DNA of 64,000 nt, from contig CAKPNF010000009.1 in the NCBI GenBank assembly GCA_934168305.1, forward strand, positions 1 to 64,000, written 5' to 3'. Within the stretch, counting starts at the first letter, position 1; each line of letters opens with the position of its first letter. The translations under genes were made by a program, and so were the position numbers. Source of the DNA: an uncultured Clostridia bacterium (GTDB taxonomy: Bacteria; Bacillota; Clostridia; TANB77; CAG-508). Below are positions 40,571 through 49,461 of this stretch, piece by piece. The notes under the pieces were generated by a model, which did not search any database, was not told where the DNA came from, and worked only from the letters and a program-made list of their open reading frames with translations.

Positions 40571-41518
40571 ATGATAGAATTTGAAAAGCCAAATATTGAA
40601 TGTCTAGAAATTGATGAAGCAAATAATTACGCAAAATTTGTATGTGAACCATTGGAAAGAGGATATGGTGTAACAATAGGAAATTCACTAAGAAGAATAT
40701 TATTATCATCACTTCCAGGTTGTGCTATAACAAGTGTTAAAGTTGATGGTGTATTACATGAATTTTCAACAATACCAAATGTTGTAGAAGATGTACCTGA
40801 ATTAATAGTAAATCTAAAAAATGTAAGATTGAAATTTGATGGAAATGAAGAAAAAATATTAAGAGTAAACTTTAAAGGTGAAGGAGAAGTTACAGCTGGC
40901 GATATACAAACAGATGGAACAGTGGAAATATTAAATCCTGACTTACATATAGCTACAGTTTCAGAAGGTGGAAACCTTGTAATGGAAATGACTGCAGATA
41001 GAGGAAGAGGATATAATTCATCTGAACAAAACAAAAAGCCAAATCAAGATATATCTGTACTTCCAATTGATTCAATATATACACCAGTAAAAAAAGTAAA
41101 CTATCAAGTTGAAAACACTAGAGTTGGTCAAATGGTTGATTATGACAAATTAACTATAGAAGTATGGACAGATGGAAGTTTAAAAGCACATGAAGCTTTG
41201 AGTTTAGCTGCTAAAGTAATGACAGGACATTTAGAATTATTTATTGATTTATCTGAAACAACTAAAAATACACAAGTAATGGTTGAAAAAGAAGAATCTA
41301 AAAAGGAAAAAGTTCTAGAAATGTCTATCGAAGAATTAGAATTATCAGTTAGATCATACAATTGCTTAAAAAGAGCAAATATATCTACAGTTGAAGATTT
41401 AATCAGTAAATCAGAAACTGAAATGATGAAAGTAAGAAACTTAGGTAAAAAGTCTTTTGATGAAGTAACTGCAAAATTACATTCATTAGGATTAGACTTT
41501 GCACAAGAAGAAGACTAA
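40571..41518 (+). CDS. rpoA: RNA polymerase alpha subunit
   Basis: The alpha dimer nucleates RNA polymerase assembly and its C-terminal domain contacts UP elements and regulators. The 315-residue protein has [20 protein letters not shown] in the N-terminal domain and the helix-hairpin-helix C-terminal domain [19 protein letters not shown] with [16 protein letters not shown] 110-base gap before it shows no clear structure. Confidence 0.98.
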   Translation: MIEFEKPNIECLEIDEANNYAKFVCEPLERGYGVTIGNSLRRILLSSLPGCAITSVKVDGVLHEFSTIPNVVEDVPELIVNLKNVRLKFDGNEEKILRVNFKGEGEVTAGDIQTDGTVEILNPDLHIATVSEGGNLVMEMTADRGRGYNSSEQNKKPNQDISVLPIDSIYTPVKKVNYQVENTRVGQMVDYDKLTIEVWTDGSLKAHEALSLAAKVMTGHLELFIDLSETTKNTQVMVEKEESKKEKVLEMSIEELELSVRSYNCLKRANISTVEDLISKSETEMMKVRNLGKKSFDEVTAKLHSLGLDFAQEED

Positions 41519-41544
41519 ATAAAAAATAAGGAAGGTGAAAAAAA

Positions 41545-42072
41545 TTGGCTACAAATAGAAAATTAGGTAGAACTACAGATATAAGAATGGCAATGTTAAA
41601 AAACTTAACAACAGACCTATTAGTATATGGAAAAGTTGAAACTACATTACCAAGAGCAAAAGAAGTAAAATCAATTGTTGATAGTCTAATATCACTTGCA
41701 ATAAAAGAAAAAGATAACTTTGAAGAAGTAGAAGTAAAAGTTGTTAAAGCAAAATTAGATTCAAAAGGTAATAAAGTTACAGAATTAACAAAAAGCAAAA
41801 ATGGTAAAGAATTCTTAAAAGTAGTAAAAGAAGAAACTACTGAAAAAAGACAAAAAGATATGCCATCTAGATTAAATGCTAGAAGAAAAATAATGAGAAA
41901 AGTAAATAAAGTAAAAGATGCTGATGGTAAAAACATAGATGTACCAGCAAAATTATTCGATGAAATAGCTCCTAAATACGCAGGTAAAAACGTAGGTGGA
42001 TATACAAGAATAGTAAAAGCTGGACCTAGAAGAGGAGATGCAGCAGAAGTTGCTATATTACAATTAGTATAA
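41545..42072 (+). CDS. rplQ: 50S ribosomal protein L17, extended
   Basis: L17 lies near the tunnel exit. The 175-residue protein begins MATNRKLGRTTDIRMAML at a TTG codon after GGAAGGTG and ends GGYTRIVKAGPRRGDAAEVA. It is longer than the usual 115-130 residues because of a charged insertion at about residues 55-130 rich in Lys, Glu and Val. It closes the ribosomal cluster. Confidence 0.95.
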   Translation: MATNRKLGRTTDIRMAMLKNLTTDLLVYGKVETTLPRAKEVKSIVDSLISLAIKEKDNFEEVEVKVVKAKLDSKGNKVTELTKSKNGKEFLKVVKEETTEKRQKDMPSRLNARRKIMRKVNKVKDADGKNIDVPAKLFDEIAPKYAGKNVGGYTRIVKAGPRRGDAAEVAILQLV

Positions 42073-42075
42073 AAA

Positions 42076-42098
42076 ACGTCCCAAAAGGGATGTTTTTT
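42076..42098 (+). terminator. Terminator of the ribosomal cluster
   Basis: ACGTCCC-AAAA-GGGATGT followed by seven T is a textbook intrinsic terminator directly after rplQ. Confidence 0.95.
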
Positions 42099-42206
42099 TA
42101 TATTATTTTGATAACATGATTGATGAGATATTTAATTTATGCTATTATTATGAAGTAATAAAAATCTGGAATTATTTCAATGAATTGGGAGGATATATAA
42201 TTAAAA

Positions 42207-42851
42207 ATGGAGAAAAAAATTAAGGAATTTATAAAGAAAAATTTTAAATGGATTATATTGTTTATAGCTTTAATTGGATTTTTAGCTTTAGCAGAAGATG
42301 TATTTAATAAAGAAATAATGAATGGAGATATAATTGGATATAAAATAATATCTACATTTTTAATATCAGATTTTGCAACACCTATTGCCAAATTTATTAC
42401 GAATTTTGGCGGAGCGATATTCTTAATACTTTTAGCAATTACTTTGTTTATTTTAATAAAAGACAAAAGAATAGGATTATCAATATTTATAAATTTACTT
42501 ATTGTTACAGGATTAAATCAAATAATAAAACATATATTGCAAAGACCACGTCCAACTGAATTTAGAATAATAGAAGAAACAGGATATAGTTTTCCTTCTG
42601 GACATTCTATGGTAAGTATGGCATTCTATGGATATTTGATATATCTTATTTATAAATATATAAAAAATAAGTATGTTAAATGGATTTCCATTGTGATTTT
42701 AAGTATTCTGATATGTTCAATTGGAATAAGTAGAATTTATTTGGGAGTGCATTATACAAGTGATGTTTTAGGTGGATTTTTGTTATCAATGTCATATTTG
42801 GTTGTATTTATAAGTACAGTTAATAAATTTTTGATAGAGAAAAATTATTAA
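42207..42851 (+). CDS. PAP2-family membrane phosphatase
   Basis: The 214-residue protein has about five membrane segments and the three PAP2 motifs: KHILQRPRP, SFPSGHS and SRIYLGVHYTSDVLGG. The histidine of SGH and the last histidine make the phospho-histidine catalytic pair facing outside. Such enzymes dephosphorylate lipid phosphates, including undecaprenyl pyrophosphate. Substrate is not fixed by sequence. A GGGAGG site is 19 bases upstream, so initiation may be weak. Confidence 0.9.
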   Translation: MEKKIKEFIKKNFKWIILFIALIGFLALAEDVFNKEIMNGDIIGYKIISTFLISDFATPIAKFITNFGGAIFLILLAITLFILIKDKRIGLSIFINLLIVTGLNQIIKHILQRPRPTEFRIIEETGYSFPSGHSMVSMAFYGYLIYLIYKYIKNKYVKWISIVILSILICSIGISRIYLGVHYTSDVLGGFLLSMSYLVVFISTVNKFLIEKNY

Positions 42852-43061
42852 GTATGTTGGGGTAAATTAAATATTAAAAAATTTTTTATAGGGATTATTT
42901 ATTTTTATTAACATCTAGTATACAGCAAAAATACTCAGTTTTTCCAGAAAGAACATCATAATAAAAATTACTTGAACAAGAATTTGTACTAATAGGTCAA
43001 TTAGAAGTGATTTACTAAATTTTATAGTATAATATATAAAAAAATATGAGAGGAACTAGAT

Positions 43062-44063
43062 ATGAAAAATAAAAAAGAAAAAATATTAAAAAGACTACTA
43101 ATTATAGTATTAATTATAATTGCAGTTATTGTGATTGCAATTACAGTAATTGGAAATTTTTTTGTAAATTATGCAATATTAAGAACGGGAAATGGTGGAG
43201 AAAGAGAAGTAAAAAATGCAGATTCAATAGAAGTAACAAGTATGAATAATGAAGACGAGAGAATCATAAAAGAAAACAAAAATGACGAAAAACAATTTGC
43301 AGATGTATGGACTAAAACCATAGAAAATAAAAAAGTTGAAGTAACAGCAAAAGATGGAATTATATTAAGAGGTACAGAGTACATAACAGACCAACAAAGT
43401 AAAAAATGGGTAATTGTTTTACATGGATATCATTCAAATCCTGATTCAGTTCTTTCAATAGGAATGCATTTTTCTAAAGAAGGATATAATGTGTTAATTC
43501 CAAGTATGAGAGCGTCAAATGAAAGTGAAGGAAAATATATAGGAATGGGATGGCTGGATAAGGATGATTTAAAATGTTGGATAAATTTGATTATAGAACA
43601 AAATAATGATGCTAAGATAGCATTACATGGTTCATCAATGGGGGCGGCAACAGTATTAATGGCATCAGGAGATGAACTTCCAAATAATGTTAAAGCAGTA
43701 ATAGAAGATAGTGGATATACATCTGTATGGGATATTTTTGCATCAGAAGCAAAAGTTAGATTTAATTTACCAACGTTTCCAGTTTTAGATATGTTTGAAT
43801 TGGTTGCAAATGTTAGAGCAAAATATGATATTAAGGAAGCATCTGCAATAGAGCAAGTAAAAAAATCTAGTATTCCAATATTATTTATTCATGGAGATAA
43901 TGATGATTTTGTTCCTGAATATATGTGTGAACAATTATATGAAGCGGCAAATTGTAAAAAAGATAAATTAATAATACAAAATGCAGGACATACAGAGTCA
44001 AAATATAGAGAGCTAGACAAGTATTATAGTAAAATATTTGAATTTTTAATAAACTTGATATAG
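43062..44063 (+). CDS. Membrane-anchored alpha/beta hydrolase
   Basis: The 333-residue protein has a basic N-terminus and one membrane helix (about 10-35), then an outside linker and an alpha/beta hydrolase fold. Visible motifs are WVIVLHGYHSNPDSV (oxyanion strand), ALHGSSMGAATVLMASG with the nucleophile near S192, LFIHGDNDDFVPEYM with the acid, and IIQNAGHTESKY with the histidine. The triad is complete. It is probably an extracytoplasmic esterase or peptidase of unknown substrate. A truncated glycosyltransferase begins inside its stop codon. Confidence 0.85.
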   Translation: MKNKKEKILKRLLIIVLIIIAVIVIAITVIGNFFVNYAILRTGNGGEREVKNADSIEVTSMNNEDERIIKENKNDEKQFADVWTKTIENKKVEVTAKDGIILRGTEYITDQQSKKWVIVLHGYHSNPDSVLSIGMHFSKEGYNVLIPSMRASNESEGKYIGMGWLDKDDLKCWINLIIEQNNDAKIALHGSSMGAATVLMASGDELPNNVKAVIEDSGYTSVWDIFASEAKVRFNLPTFPVLDMFELVANVRAKYDIKEASAIEQVKKSSIPILFIHGDNDDFVPEYMCEQLYEAANCKKDKLIIQNAGHTESKYRELDKYYSKIFEFLINLI

Positions 44064-44985
44064 TTGGATTGATTATCCATATACTGAAGGCTATATGTCA
44101 GATCAATTAAATTATATGCTTGAAAATTTAGAAAATATCTTTGATAGAAAAATAGATTTAGATAAAACATATTTAGCACTATATAATGCTGATAGTAGAC
44201 CAAATGAAAATACTTTTAGGGAAATAATTCAAAAAATAGAAAATAACAATGTAGTACAACAATATTCATATTGTATGCAAAATTATGAAAAGATAAAAGG
44301 TATACCAAGAGGTTTTTCAATATATCAATCCAATTTTGAACTTAAAACGGGACTAATAAATAGTTTTTTCAAAAGCAATATATTATATACACACATTGTT
44401 GGACATGGATTAATTATTAATATGAAATTATTAAAAGAATTAGGAAACTTTAATACTGAATTTTGGTGTGAAGATATATATTTAGGAATCCAACTAAAAT
44501 TCAATAACATAAAAATAATACCATTATTAACTTTGGAAAATATGGAGACACCTGATAAATTAAGTAAAATAATAAAGCAAAATTCTGTATGGTTTAAAAC
44601 TACAAGTCAATTTTGGAAAATATATAAAGATATAGTAAAAAGAAGACAAGATAAAAATAAAATCAATGGATTATTAGGAGTGTTGAATGAATTCAGATGC
44701 GCAATAAATTGGATAAGCCTTCCAATAATATTGTTGATATCAATTATAATTTCTATTATTATAAGAAAATATGCATTATTATTATCAATTATAGTTAGTT
44801 ATGTTATATATATTATAGTAAATACAAGATGTACTATAAATATAATTAATAAATTAGATAATAAAAAATATAGAGCAACTCTAAAATTAATAATAGATGT
44901 TTTAATTGCTACAACAATATCAAATATAGGACCATTATATTCAATAATCTTTAATAAAAAAGAAAAATATAAAACGGAGAGATAA
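44059..44985 (+). pseudogene. Family 2 glycosyltransferase remnant lacking its N-terminus
   Basis: The frame opens at 44059, overlapping the end of the hydrolase gene, and reads straight into IDYPYTEGYMSDQLNYMLEN and ALYNADSRPN, which are mid-domain sequences of a GT2 fold. The nucleotide-binding start and roughly the first 100 residues are absent. The rest is intact: GHGLIINMKLLKELGNFN, EDIYLGIQLK and three membrane helices at the end. There is no ribosome site before the first ATG (44095). It looks like a 5' deletion remnant, though coupled translation of an inactive fragment is possible. Confidence 0.75.
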
Positions 44986-44990
44986 TTTTT

Positions 44991-45674
44991 ATGGATGAGG
45001 GAAAAATTGTAATAGTAGAAGGGACATCTTGTGTAGGAAAAACGACTTTATGCGATAATTTAAAGAAACATGGATGGATTGTGTTGCCAGAGGCAATTAG
45101 ATACTTAGAAAAAGAAACAAATAAACAAGGAGACGAAGCATCTCCAATACCAGGCACACAAGAAGAGGAGGAATATTATCAAGACCAATTGTTTAGAGTA
45201 GAAAGACGAAAAATACTAAAAGCAAATGAATTAAGAAAGCAAGGTAAAAAAGTAATAGTGGATAAAAGTGCAATTGCAACTATAGCTACAGCCAAAGTGT
45301 TTGAAGAACAAAAAGGGTTTAATGGAACGTTTAAAAGAGCATATATGAAATATTGCAAAATGTTACAAGAGTTGAAAGATAAAGGATTGATAGAATGTGA
45401 TGTATTCTTACTCTTAACAGCAGATTATAATACAATATGTGAGAGAAATAAAACAAGAAATCATATATTAGAGGGAGTATGGCTCGAAGAAGAAACAATA
45501 GCAAATCAAAGACAAATACTTGAGAGTATGACAAATCAAATAGTTGGAATTGTTAACAAAAGTACTATTAAGAAGAAAATTTTAGATACAAGTAATTTGA
45601 CTAAAAAACAAGTTTTGGATGAAATTAATGAATTTTTAAACAATTGGGAAAGAGATGAATTAGAAATATATTAG
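44991..45674 (+). CDS. P-loop nucleoside/nucleotide kinase-like protein
   Basis: The 227-residue protein begins IVIVEGTSCVGKTTLCDNLK, a Walker A loop with the GKTT ending of deoxynucleoside and thymidylate kinases. It continues with a DKS catalytic-base region (KVIVDKSAIATIATA) and VFLLLTADYNTICERNKTR, a LID-like arginine segment. The reaction is presumed ATP-dependent phosphorylation; substrate unknown. It lies 10 bases before a PHP gene, likely co-transcribed. Confidence 0.75.
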   Translation: MDEGKIVIVEGTSCVGKTTLCDNLKKHGWIVLPEAIRYLEKETNKQGDEASPIPGTQEEEEYYQDQLFRVERRKILKANELRKQGKKVIVDKSAIATIATAKVFEEQKGFNGTFKRAYMKYCKMLQELKDKGLIECDVFLLLTADYNTICERNKTRNHILEGVWLEEETIANQRQILESMTNQIVGIVNKSTIKKKILDTSNLTKKQVLDEINEFLNNWERDELEIY

Positions 45675-45684
45675 GGGGATAAAA

Positions 45685-46545
45685 ATGATAGATTTGCATA
45701 CACATACAAATTATTCAGATGGAACATGGTGTTTAAAAAAATTGTTATCGGAAGCAGAAAATGCGAATATTGAAGTATTATCTATAACAGACCATAATAC
45801 TGTTAATAGTTATAAAGAATTAGAAAAAATAAATGTTAAAGATATATTTAAAGGGGATATAATACCAGGGATAGAATTTAGTACAGTATTTGATGGCGTA
45901 ATGTTTCATTTATTAGCTTATGATTTTGACTACAAAAAAATAAATAATTTTATATTTGAGAATTATGAAGATAAGAAACCAGATTTAGAAAAAGAATTTA
46001 ATTATATGATAAAAAGTTGCAAGAAAAATAATATAAAAATAGGAAATCTTAAATATAAAAAAGACAAAGGATGGCCAATAGACATTATTTTCCCAGAGAT
46101 AAAGAAACATGTAGAAAACAAAGAGTATTTTAAACAAGAAGAATGGGATGATATAGATATATTTTATAATTCTTGTGTGACTAATAAAAAATTTCCAGTA
46201 TTCGTAGATTTTAGTATTCACTATCCAAAAGCAAATATAGTTGCTAATGCAGTTAGAAATGCAGGTGGAAAGCTTTTTGTAGCGCATATTTTCAAATATC
46301 ATTTAGAGGATTCAATTAGTTTTTTAGATACATTAAAACAAAATGGTATTATTGATGGAGTAGAAGTATACCATTCAAGTTTTTCAGAAGAACAAATAAA
46401 AATTTTAGAGAAATATTGTAGAGATAATGATTTACCTATGTCTGGTGGAAGTGATTGTCATGGAGAAAAAAAACAAAATAGAAAAATTGGAAAGGGATAT
46501 GGAAATTTAAATATAAGTAAAGAGATATTAAATAAATGGAATTAA
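45685..46545 (+). CDS. PHP-domain metal-dependent phosphoesterase
   Basis: The 286-residue protein has the four PHP motifs: DLHTHTNYSDGTW, SITDHNTVNSY, PGIEFSTVFDG and, near the end, GGSDCHGEKK. These bind two or three metals and hydrolyse phosphoester bonds. It is close to the YciV/RNase AM and 3',5'-bisphosphate phosphatase type by length and layout. An insertion in the middle (about 95-170) is rich in Lys and Asn. GGGGGAT precedes the ATG. Confidence 0.85.
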   Translation: MIDLHTHTNYSDGTWCLKKLLSEAENANIEVLSITDHNTVNSYKELEKINVKDIFKGDIIPGIEFSTVFDGVMFHLLAYDFDYKKINNFIFENYEDKKPDLEKEFNYMIKSCKKNNIKIGNLKYKKDKGWPIDIIFPEIKKHVENKEYFKQEEWDDIDIFYNSCVTNKKFPVFVDFSIHYPKANIVANAVRNAGGKLFVAHIFKYHLEDSISFLDTLKQNGIIDGVEVYHSSFSEEQIKILEKYCRDNDLPMSGGSDCHGEKKQNRKIGKGYGNLNISKEILNKWN

Positions 46546-46575
46546 TATAATTATTAAATAAATGGTTCTACTTTA

Positions 46576-46604
46576 TTGATATATATAGTTTTGTATGCTA
46601 TTAT
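46576..46604 (+). promoter_or_regulatory. Promoter upstream of the first Ham1-like gene
   Basis: TTGATA (46576-46581), 17-base spacer and TATTAT (46599-46604), with an overlapping TATAAT three bases on, lie about 47 bases before the ATG. Confidence 0.6.
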
Positions 46605-46650
46605 AATAATTATATAAGATAATTTTAAAAAATTTTAAGGAGTTTAAATA

Positions 46651-47247
46651 ATGAAAGTTTTATTTGCAACAACAAATCCAGCAAAAATAAATAAATATGC
46701 AGAAAAATTAAAAGAAAAAAATATAAAAGTTTTAACAATTAAAGATTTAGGAATAAATTTAAAACCAGAGGAAACAGGAAAAAATGCTATAGAAAACGCT
46801 TATATAAAAGCAAAAGCATATTATGATGTAACAAAAATTACAACTATAGGAATGGATAATAACTTATATATAGAAGAATTGCCAGAAGAAAAACAACCAG
46901 GAACTCATGTAAGAAGGATAAATGGGAAAGAATTAAATGATGATGAAATGATTGAATATTATTGTAATTTAGTTAATGAGTATGGGGGAAAATTAACTGC
47001 TAAATGGGTATATGGAATGGTAATATATGATGGAAAGGAACCAAAGGAATATAGTTGGAGTAAAAGTCATTTTTATTTTGTAGATAAAGCTTGTAAAAAA
47101 AGAAATCCAGGTTATCCATTAGATTCAATATCAATTATGCCAGAATGCAATAAATATTTTGTTGATTTGACAGAAGAAGACAGAAATAAAAATAAAGAAA
47201 ATTATAAAGAAGAGGATGTTATTGATTTTATAGTAAAAAATGTGTAG
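46651..47247 (+). CDS. Ham1/RdgB-like NTP pyrophosphatase
   Basis: The 198-residue protein has the family start LFATTNPAKINKYAEKL, the EETGKNAIENAYIKAKAYY metal-binding helix, and GMDNNLYIEELP where typical members have GxDSGL. Ham1 enzymes hydrolyse ITP, XTP and dITP to keep them out of nucleic acids. A second, more divergent member lies at 59943. The end of the gene abuts a decayed tsaC fragment. Confidence 0.82.
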   Translation: MKVLFATTNPAKINKYAEKLKEKNIKVLTIKDLGINLKPEETGKNAIENAYIKAKAYYDVTKITTIGMDNNLYIEELPEEKQPGTHVRRINGKELNDDEMIEYYCNLVNEYGGKLTAKWVYGMVIYDGKEPKEYSWSKSHFYFVDKACKKRNPGYPLDSISIMPECNKYFVDLTEEDRNKNKENYKEEDVIDFIVKNV

Positions 47248-47730
47248 ATAGAAGTAAAAAAACGTCTAATTAATAAAGCTTTTCCTGTTATGTGTGCAAA
47301 TGAAGAACAGATAAAAAGTATGGTTATTGTAAATGATATAGCAGAAAACCTAATTAAATCATTTATGCCAGGACCAATTACATTAATATTAAAGAAGAAA
47401 AAGGATTTACCAGAATATGTAACAAATGGAAAAGATACAATTGCAGTTAGAATGGCAACATCAAAATCAATAAAAGAACTAATTTTAAACTTGGGAAGTC
47501 CAATTTTTATGACAAGTGCAAATCAAAGTGGAGAAAAGGAATACGATAATTTAGATGAAATAGAAAAATGTTGTCCACTTTTAGATGGTATGATGGAAGG
47601 AAATGTTATTTTTTCTAAAGGAAGCACAATTGTAGATTGTTCTTCGAATTAAATAAAGATATTAAGAGAAGGACCAATATCAAAAGAGCAAATAAAAAAT
47701 AGTAATTTGTCGCTGAAAGTATCTTTCTAA
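47248..47730 (+). pseudogene. Decayed Sua5/YciO/YrdC (TsaC-like) gene
   Basis: From 47248 the frame reads degenerate KKRLINKAFPVMCANEEQIK, then LIKSFMPGPITLILKKKKDL, AVRMATSKSIKELI, GSPIFMTSANQSGE and STIVDCSSN, the C-terminal two thirds of a threonylcarbamoyl-AMP synthase. The N-terminal ATP/threonine site is missing. An in-frame TAA at 47650-47652 is followed in the same frame by IKILREGPISKEQIKNS, the expected family end. The functional gene, needed for t6A in tRNA, must be elsewhere. The truncation point is immediately after the preceding stop codon. Confidence 0.85.
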
Positions 47731-47756
47731 TCATAAAGAAAAATGAAATTAAAATT

Positions 47757-47782
47757 AAAAGTGAGTGATATGCTCATTTTTA
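47757..47782 (+). terminator. Weak terminator after the tsaC fragment
   Basis: AAAAGTGAG pairs with CTCATTTTT around a short loop, with one bulged base and a T-run. Confidence 0.5.
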
Positions 47783-47811
47783 GTATTTTATATAAAAATT
47801 TATTGAAAATA

Positions 47812-47840
47812 TTGAAAAAAATATTTTATTATGTTAATAT
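47812..47840 (+). promoter_or_regulatory. Promoter for the orphan 101-residue gene
   Basis: TTGAAA (47812-47817), 17-base spacer, TAATAT (47835-47840). Confidence 0.55.
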
Positions 47841-47872
47841 AAGAACATTAAAAATGTAACAGGTAAACTTAG

Positions 47873-47886
47873 TTGTCAATTGACAA
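47873..47886. promoter_or_regulatory. Perfect 14-base palindrome overlapping a ribosome site
   Basis: TTGTCAATTGACAA is a perfect palindrome located about 33 bases after the -10 box and overlapping the AAGGAGG site of the next gene. It could be a repressor operator or RNA hairpin. Confidence 0.6.
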
Positions 47887-47897
47887 GGAGGTAAAGC

Positions 47898-48203
47898 ATG
47901 AAAAAGATAAAAAGAGTTTTATACCCAGAAAAAGATGTATATGGAGGAGAGATTGTAGCAAGAGTTTATATGGAAGACTTAGAATATCCAGTGTATATAC
48001 TACGGTCAGGAAGAACTATGTATACTGCGGATACATATATAGGTGTCAAAAATTCGATATTTGTTGGTTACAATGAAATAGGTAGGCTGAAACGTAAAAT
48101 TAACAAAAAAGTTAAACAAGGTTATATTACAGAAGAGCAGGGAATTAGATGCATTTTAACGACTGTATGTAATATTGTTGAAGATGAATTAGGACTTCTT
48201 TAA
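47898..48203 (+). CDS. Orphan 101-residue protein with an in-frame CGG
   Basis: I do not recognise this protein. It reads as a soluble alpha/beta chain: YPEKDVYGGEIVARVYMEDL then TYIGVKNSIFVGYNEIGRLK, with a basic middle and a C-terminal helix. It has its own promoter, palindrome, strong AAGGAGG site and terminator. Codon 36 is CGG (48003-48005) followed by T, and here zero frame clearly continues, because +1 would end after 12 codons or meet a second CGG. It is the main exception to the CGG-frameshift pattern and may be recently acquired. Confidence 0.65.
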   Translation: MKKIKRVLYPEKDVYGGEIVARVYMEDLEYPVYILRSGRTMYTADTYIGVKNSIFVGYNEIGRLKRKINKKVKQGYITEEQGIRCILTTVCNIVEDELGLL

Positions 48204-48237
48204 AAGATATTCATGCTAGATATGATTTAAAGCAAGA

Positions 48238-48266
48238 AAAAAGTGGTTACAAATGTAGCCACTTTT
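48238..48266 (+). terminator. Terminator after the orphan gene
   Basis: AAAAGTGG and CCACTTTT arms with inner TTAC/GTAG pairs end in a T-run. Confidence 0.85.
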
Positions 48267-48547
48267 ATTGTAGGAAAGTCTTATGTTTTAAGTTAGGATA
48301 AAAATTCACAATATAAACACAATTATATAATATAATTAATTGAATAATTTAGAAAAAAAGCAAATAATGGTAAGTTTGTGTTGACGAAGATTTATATTAG
48401 TAATAATGCTACTTTAGCTCGGTTTAATTTTGATTGAGGATTACTCAGTTGGATAACAGAGAAGCTGAAATGCCTATGTGACAAATTACAATTTAGTAAT
48501 TAGTTAGAAAAATAGTAATTTATAGAATAGAAAGGAAATGTGATTAT
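48267..48547 (+). other. Gene-free leader before the ATP-grasp gene
   Basis: No open frame is credible here. A TTGACG near 48382 with an ATAATG 16 bases on could be a promoter. Downstream, 48415-48490 is less AT-rich and contains ACTCAGTTGGATAACAGAG, reminiscent of a tRNA D-arm, but no anticodon arm, T-arm or acceptor can be drawn. An unknown leader RNA is possible. Confidence 0.4.
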
Positions 48548-49363
48548 ATGAAAAAAATATTATATTTAACAGATTTATATTATCAAGCAAAAGGTAGAAA
48601 CTATTATGAGGAAGATATTTATATAACAGGAAAATTAAAGGATTATTTTGATGTTGTATTATGCAATCCAAAAAATTCAGAAAGTTTTGAAAAAGATGTT
48701 GATTTAATTGTTTTTAGAAATACAGGAGGAGTAAGTGGATTTAAAGATATTTATAATTCATTTGTAGATAGAGTAAAAACAAATAGTTTAAAAACTTTTA
48801 ATGAGTTTACAGGAAAAGCAGATATGAGAGGAAAACAATATTTGCTAGATTTGACATTAGAAAAATACCCTGTTATTCCTACAATAGATACAATTAAAAA
48901 TATTGATTTACTACCAAATGTAGATAGATATGTTATCAAGCCAAAAGATGGTGCTGACTCAATAGGACTTGAATTTTTAACAAGAAATGAACTAATAGAA
49001 AGAAATTTAACAGATGGAACTACTTTAATACAACCTGCAATAGATTTTAAATATGAAGTATCATTTTATTTCATAAATGATAAATTAGAATATGCTTTAT
49101 ATGCACCAAATAAAGAACAAAGATGGAAACTAGAAAAATATAATTTTTCTAATGAAGATGTTGAATTTGCACAAAAATTTATAAAATGGAATGGAATAAA
49201 AAATGGTATTCAAAGAGTAGATGCTTGTAGAACGCAAGATGGGAAATTATTATTAGTAGAACTTGAAGATTTAAACCCATATCTATCAGTATTAGAATTA
49301 GATGAAGAAACAAGAGAAGTATTTATGACAGATTTAATAAATGCTTTTAATAATATGATTTAA
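48548..49363 (+). CDS. ATP-grasp-like ligase
   Basis: The 271-residue protein looks like a short ATP-grasp enzyme. It has an N-terminal Rossmann-like part, NEFTGKADMRGKQYLLDLT at the boundary, YVIKPKDGADSIGLEF (ATP-lysine strand and flexible loop), TLIQPAIDFKYEVSFYFIND, and RVDACRTQDGKLLLVELEDL with the metal-binding acids near the end. Such enzymes form an acyl-phosphate and then an amide. Substrate is unknown, and no peptide partner is visible beside it. Confidence 0.72.
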   Translation: MKKILYLTDLYYQAKGRNYYEEDIYITGKLKDYFDVVLCNPKNSESFEKDVDLIVFRNTGGVSGFKDIYNSFVDRVKTNSLKTFNEFTGKADMRGKQYLLDLTLEKYPVIPTIDTIKNIDLLPNVDRYVIKPKDGADSIGLEFLTRNELIERNLTDGTTLIQPAIDFKYEVSFYFINDKLEYALYAPNKEQRWKLEKYNFSNEDVEFAQKFIKWNGIKNGIQRVDACRTQDGKLLLVELEDLNPYLSVLELDEETREVFMTDLINAFNNMI

Positions 49364-49461
49364 TTAGAGCTACAAATTACAAGTTATGGATGAAGTAAAC
49401 CGAAGGTATGTGTACTTTTTTATATTAGTATTATACAATTATTCTTGAAAGAAGAGATAAT

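Noticed and set aside
47873..48076. Alternative overlapping reading frame at the orphan gene
   Set aside because: Basic, cysteine-rich sequence without a ribosome site; the frame at 47898 has the strong AAGGAGG site and protein-like composition.
48415..48490. tRNA-like D-arm sequence (ACTCAGTTGGATAACAGAG)
   Set aside because: No acceptor, anticodon or T-arm can be paired, so not called a tRNA.
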